Part shown: piece after piece, positions 59,168 to 64,000 of the stretch | Numbering within the stretch: position 1 is the stretch's first letter | How the letters are laid out: the number at the start of each line of letters is the position of its first letter | From: Sabethes cyaneus | Taxonomy: Eukaryota; Arthropoda; Insecta; Diptera; Culicidae | Reading direction: 5' to 3' | Length of the DNA: 64,000 bases | Assembly (NCBI RefSeq): GCF_943734655.1 | Contig: NC_071354.1 | Location: forward strand, 160,539,142-160,603,141 | Notes under the pieces: model-generated | The model's input: only the letters and a program-made list of their open reading frames with translations | Told to the model about the DNA's origin: nothing | Database searches by the model: none | Made by a program: the position numbers and the translations under genes

Positions 59168-61963
59168 TTTTGTACTTTTTGCTTAACCAATTGTTAATAA
59201 CTTTTTATTTTGATCAATAATATATTTTACTCGAACACTACAGCCTGTTGTAATTATGTAAGTTTTGAAGAATTCCACCTAAAGTTTATTACCTTCGTTA
59301 GGTATACTAAACTTTTTACACATCATTACGATTATTGAACTACAATTTAATCATTTCAAATGACTCATACATATTGAAATCAACTAATGAATCTTATCAG
59401 GATTTGGTTATCTGCGAATCATTGATCATTGATTTTCCAGAAAAAGAATTTCAACATCCAAGACCAATAATCAATTTTGCCATCCTGTTGAAACCACAAG
59501 TTCTGACTATAAATAGGCAGTTCTGACTCTGGCATTTTGTAGAAAAAATTAAAATCAATGAAAAGTGAAAACCATAAAACAGTTGAAATAAAAATAATCT
59601 GTTCATGGCAGAAAAAAAGAAGCCGATCGAAGTACAATTTCTGATCGGATCCGGCTCCGATCGGTATGTAGAATAGAGGCGATAATCTAAACATCTCTTA
59701 AATAAGATATTGGTCCAATCGTATTAAGTTATTACCAGATGTTCGTATTCTCTAGATAAATTTAGTCTTGTGGCCATTGGCTTCAATGTATCGGCAATTC
59801 CATGACATGATCCTTTTCCACGCGAAGTTGCAAAGCCATTCGGAATCAATGATGTATTTTTTTTTGGTTTCGCAAAGGTCATATGACCTTGTGCTGCTTA
59901 AGTTTTTCTAAAAAGTTTGCGATAAACGGGGACTATGGGACAGTTTTCAATTTCACGGAGATAATAATATTTTGATGTTAATGATGATTTACACATCAAC
60001 CTTTCGAATTGCTGTTTGTAATCAGTCTCAGTTGAATGAGTATTTTTGAGGCTCCCAAGGAATATGTTTGTTATACAAAGTCTTATCAAACGCTTGTTCC
60101 AAAGGCAATAGATACACAATAGTTGAATAAGCTACTCTTAAACAAAAATCTATATTTGGCCATGAAGCATTGAATGTTCTCGTACCTTGTACGAACACAA
60201 TCATCTTGAGAACCTAAAGTGTTAAACATTGTAATTACAATGTATATATTGATTTCTTGTGCTTAGCATGGGGAAAACAAGACACAACACTTACTATGGT
60301 TCGGTATTAATGATGCAAACGTGCTGAATCCAATTTCATGTTCACTAACGCTTTCCACTGTTGTTCCTAAACACATAAATCCTTTGTCCTGGTATGACTC
60401 TATTAAGGTCGTTGTCATAAAAAAAACTGCAGCAATTGATTCCTTATTTGTGCAACCATACGGTTGACTGATTTAATGTTAAGAGTTGCGAGTAGTTCTG
60501 TTTTTACTGCTTATTTCTTTGTCTACGGTACAACACATTTGTCAATGTTGTATCCGTCCATTACCTTCTGAGCGGACCATGAGTGTGATTAAACAGTTAA
60601 TAGACGGATTTCATCTCTTCATGAGCAATGTGGCGCATAAAATATAGTTTTCAGTTGAGCAACTATAGCTTCATGTGCCAAATCCTTTGTTTTTCGACTT
60701 CTTTTGTGATGGAAAGTTAAGTGTGTAACAGTTTTCTTCATCTGTTTTTACTTCTTACCAGTGTCCTTCATTTTATAATTATTTTAAATTAAAATATTGC
60801 AAACGTTTGTCTTAAATAGTATTTTGATTCAAATTAAACTGAACAATTTTAGGTATAATATTTATTTAGATGTGTTAAATTATGCAAATAAACGAAATTT
60901 GAAAAATACGTTAAAATGTTAACGTTTTACCTCTAAACCTCAATTTAAATATGATTTATATTCCTCATTGGAAAATTCTTCTTATTTTATTTCATACTTT
61001 GAATATTTCCAACAAAGTAAAACAAAAAATTACTATATTGTCTATACTATATATACTATATTACTATAATTGTCTTACTAAAAAGAATGATTTCCTTCAC
61101 TGAACACATGCTCACGTTGAAAGTTTCATTCAAAGTTAAATGAAGGTTGCTATATAACATATGAAAGTAAATTAAGTTTAAAAAAAATAAAAATTACAGT
61201 ACCCGAAACAGTTGAGAAATCTAAATCGAAATACTAACAAATTTTGCAACAAGGTTTAGTCAGTGAGGACAAAATAGGCGATCGAATCGAGGCAAAATTA
61301 GTATCTGGTTAGAATTTAGCAGATAGAATCATCGAAGTAAAATACAAACGAAACTTTGTTTCTTATGTTCTTTCTGTTAAATGATTACAAAAGGTAAGTT
61401 TATTGGCATGTCTGAAACGGTATAGGAAAAGGAAACCCAGAACTCCAAAAGCAATAAGCATTAACTGCAACAGCTTACCAAATGAAACGTAATGTATTCG
61501 AACGTAACTGGTACCGGTGGTACATTGCGAGTTGTACTTCAAAGCAGCTATGGACTGTAAAACAATAATTTTCTATATAGAGCAAGTACATAGTAATTAC
61601 TAGAATAAATACTTAGCAAAAGGTTCCATTATTTTAAATTATTGCAACGATATTCGAAAGTGTAGAGTGTGGGTCAATTTAGTCTAGCAACGCTACATTA
61701 TGTAACGATCACATTTGTTGTAATTTATCCGATTGTGGCATGCATATGTACAATCGCGATCGTTTAGATGAACTTTAATATTAAGGCTCGCTTACCAGCA
61801 GCGTACTTACATACTGAACACGCAATTATGCTGCTACCAGCGAAAGAAATTTTACCAACAGGTGGGATGCGAGCAGTCGAAGCTTTTTGAACTGATTGTT
61901 GAAAATAAATTTGCAGAAGCATGGCAGTCAAGTTTTGCCAGTTTGAAGAGAAAGTCCAGTGCG
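59168..61963. other. Spacer between the WWOX copies
   Basis: AT-rich, with a TATACTATATATACTATATT microsatellite-like stretch near 61041-61065. No third WWOX fragment and no transposon border was recognised. The promoter of copy 2 should lie at its right end. An AG preceded by TTTTACCAAC at 61851-61861 could be a splice acceptor for a 5' noncoding exon. Confidence 0.4.
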
Positions 61964-63184
61964 ATGTCTGTTTCAGCTCCCGAAGCTAATCCTGACAATG
62001 AATTGCCACCAGCATGGGAAGAGCTGGCTACCAAGGATGGGTTTGTGTACTACGTGAACCATCAAGACAACGCCACTCAATTGGCTCATCCTTGCACTGG
62101 GAAGATAAAACGTGTTTCCAGCGAACTTCCAGAAGGTTGGAATAAACAGGTGGAAGAAGAAACCGGAAAGCCCCTTTTTGTTAATGAAGCTACCCAGGAA
62201 AAATCTTACGTGGACCCAAGACTAGCTTCTGCCATTGAAGATGATCCTCAAACAATCGGGCAACTCCGACAACGTTTCAATAGTACTACTAGTGCTCTTG
62301 AAGTGCTCGATGGCCAAGATCTCACTGGAAAAGTAGCAATAGTTACAGGAGCAAACACAGGCATTGGATATGAAACAGCGCTATCGCTGGCTTTACATGG
62401 ATGTGAAGTTATTTTTGCTTGTCGCAATGAATCAACAACAGGCAAAGCTATTGCTAAAATTAAAAGGATTAAATTATCAGCTGGAAAAGCATGTAAATTT
62501 ATTAAACTCGATTTAGCCAGTCTTCGTGCAACGAAAGAATTTGCTGATAACGTCAAAGCACAGTATAAACATATTGACATGCTTATTCTTAATGCTGGAG
62601 TGGTCGGTGCCCCAGAACACCTCACTGTAGATGGCTACGAGACAACATTCCAAGTGTGCCATTTGTCGCACTTTTATCTAACCATGTTGCTGTCAGATAC
62701 GTTGGATCACATGTCCAGAGTAATTGTAGTTTCATCTGAATTGCATCGCGCCAGCATGCTTCGTACTAGCGACATAAACATGGAAAATCTGGCTGCCCCA
62801 CCAAAAGCATACTTTAGCATGAATGCATACAACGATGCTAAATTATGCAATATTATGTTTGCGTTCGAGCTAGCCAGGCGTTGGAAACATCGGGGTATTT
62901 CTGTATTCGTTCTTCATCCTGGTAGCTTAGTTGCTACGGAGATCAATCGCAACTGGTGGTTCTATAGATTGTTTTTCCAGCTCATCAGACCTTTCACCAA
63001 ATCCGTACAGCAAGCTGCCAGCACTACCGTTTACTGCGCCGCCGCTCCCGAGCTGAACGGACTAACTGGACTTTACTTTAATAATTGCTTCCTTTATGGC
63101 CCAGCCAATAGTACAAGAAACAGTAAAAAGCAGAAAATTCTTTGGGATCTCAGCGAGCAATGCATTGAACGAGCTATGCAATAA
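61964..63184 (+). CDS. Wwox: WW domain-containing oxidoreductase, copy 2 (WW1 altered)
   Basis: Single exon of 406 codons from the ATG at 61964, exactly the length of copy 1 and alignable without gaps. The open frame extends upstream to 61862, but only with a GTG. Bases just before 61964 (GAAGAGAAAGTCCAGTG) resemble those before the copy 1 start, so 61964 is preferred. WW1 keeps W18 and YYVNH, but the second Trp is Leu (TTG at 62081-62083; TGG in copy 1) and R44 is Cys, so PPxY binding by WW1 should be weakened or lost. WW2 keeps W59 and Y82. The dehydrogenase motifs TGANTGIG, LNAGV, VSSELH and YNDAK (Y289, K293) are all present, so enzyme activity is likely retained. The gene is open to the end and looks functional. 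Divergence from copy 1 is broad, including many synonymous sites, so the duplication is not recent. Confidence 0.93.
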   Translation: MSVSAPEANPDNELPPAWEELATKDGFVYYVNHQDNATQLAHPCTGKIKRVSSELPEGWNKQVEEETGKPLFVNEATQEKSYVDPRLASAIEDDPQTIGQLRQRFNSTTSALEVLDGQDLTGKVAIVTGANTGIGYETALSLALHGCEVIFACRNESTTGKAIAKIKRIKLSAGKACKFIKLDLASLRATKEFADNVKAQYKHIDMLILNAGVVGAPEHLTVDGYETTFQVCHLSHFYLTMLLSDTLDHMSRVIVVSSELHRASMLRTSDINMENLAAPPKAYFSMNAYNDAKLCNIMFAFELARRWKHRGISVFVLHPGSLVATEINRNWWFYRLFFQLIRPFTKSVQQAASTTVYCAAAPELNGLTGLYFNNCFLYGPANSTRNSKKQKILWDLSEQCIERAMQ

Positions 63185-64000
63185 TTTCGATTGCGTGAAT
63201 ATAACTTTGTTTTTCTATTTTGAAACCACAAATTGATTAATTGATTTAAATAATATCTTACACTTAGCAAAGGAAGAAAACAAACTTGTTTTCGATTTTT
63301 GAAAGAACCCCTGTGAGTCAATTCAACATCTAGGTTTACTTCATGGTTTGTTTCGTTTTTGATATAGAATTTCGAATTATGCGAAGATACTGTACTATGG
63401 AAAGCTTGTAGTGAAATCGTGGTCAAATTGTAAACGCATAAATCATGTTTGTGTTTGCGTCATTATCGTTCAACTCATTTTTCCATCAATTAATTCGTGC
63501 AGAAAATAATTGCATTTTTATCACTTCAAGTGATAAAAAATTGGTGAAAGGTGATAAAAAATCAAAAACTTGTTATAACGCTGGTCTTTACAATAGACGA
63601 AGAGATGAAAGTTGTAAAATTATAGATCTTCAGGGTAAGACAAGACGTGATTTTTTTATAATCTGAGTTTCTTGATATTTTCTTTTTTTTATATTGATGG
63701 TTAAACTCTAATGAGTTTATTACTTCATTTATTCCTAGTTTTTGTGCAAATTTCAATTTTCCTATCAAAATTGAGCTCGCATAGAACTCTAATGCATTCC
63801 ATGCATGCATTCGTCTGAATTCATGAATTCTATCCGGTATTCATTGCACCATGCGTCTCCATTGCGTTCTCGTAACTTTGTTTCTTTAAAAAAATCTTAT
63901 CTTAAAAACTAACTTATTTTCTGAATTTATCAATTGTTGATACGTTACGTTATGCTCAGCTTTTCAGAAGAAAAGATAGTCTCTTTGGTGTGCAATCCAT
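63185..64000. other. 3' flank of WWOX copy 2
   Basis: AT-rich, with antiparallel short frames and no motif. No canonical AATAAA close to the stop. Confidence 0.4.

Noticed and set aside
63445..63810. Antiparallel frames after WWOX copy 2
   Set aside because: AT-rich, no motif, not bounded by splice sites.

Overview
The window looks like AT-rich nuclear DNA of a dipteran, most likely a culicine mosquito. The evidence is long introns and intergenic stretches, single-exon conserved genes, poly-Gln/poly-Ala tracts in a developmental-type protein, and a dense mix of transposons of kinds familiar from mosquitoes: an RTE/JAM1-like LINE, a mariner of the D37E type, Jockey-like LINE relics, tRNA-derived SINEs and many MITEs. 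The species cannot be fixed from the sequence alone. There is no bacterial operon structure, CRISPR array or rRNA.

Layout. 0.6-4.2 kb: a mariner relic cut by a 3.1 kb RTE LINE that is complete at both ends (13 bp target duplication) but carries a broken ORF. 5.2-6.1 kb: first copy of a Helitron-like repeat. 12.2-25.0 kb, minus strand: at least two, probably three, coding exons of one gene encoding a poly-Gln/poly-Ala protein I do not recognise; an 11.4 kb intron is filled with a Helitron-like copy, SINEs, a tRNA-Glu-like relic, a foldback element and a tandem duplication. The gene runs off the left of the described exons. 27.7-29.4 kb: two inverted-repeat elements. 30.4-32.2 kb: a SINE-like composite beside a Jockey-like relic. 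34.4-36.7 kb: a complete-ended but dead mariner, then a Helitron-like copy with exact A/T insertion borders. 38.25 kb: a hAT-type MITE. 41.1-46.8 kb: Jockey-like relics, one split by a 2.2 kb element with long, almost identical inverted arms, plus SINEs. 48.1-49.2 kb, minus: a clear ADAT3 gene (tRNA wobble-deaminase subunit). 52.2-55.9 kb: an RTE relic carrying a tRNA-Glu-derived retroposon and a small MITE of the same family as the 2.2 kb element, followed by a hAT MITE and a 1.3 kb TA-flanked element. 57.9-63.2 kb: two tandem, intronless WWOX genes of identical length.

The three clear gene loci (the poly-Gln protein, ADAT3 and the WWOX pair) show no sign of functional coupling. The most interesting biology is (i) the WWOX duplication, where the downstream copy has lost the second tryptophan of its first WW domain while keeping the oxidoreductase motifs, and (ii) a CACGCTATGTC-ended transposon family with 5 bp duplications, caught twice inside LINE relics. 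Percent identities are not given because none were computed.
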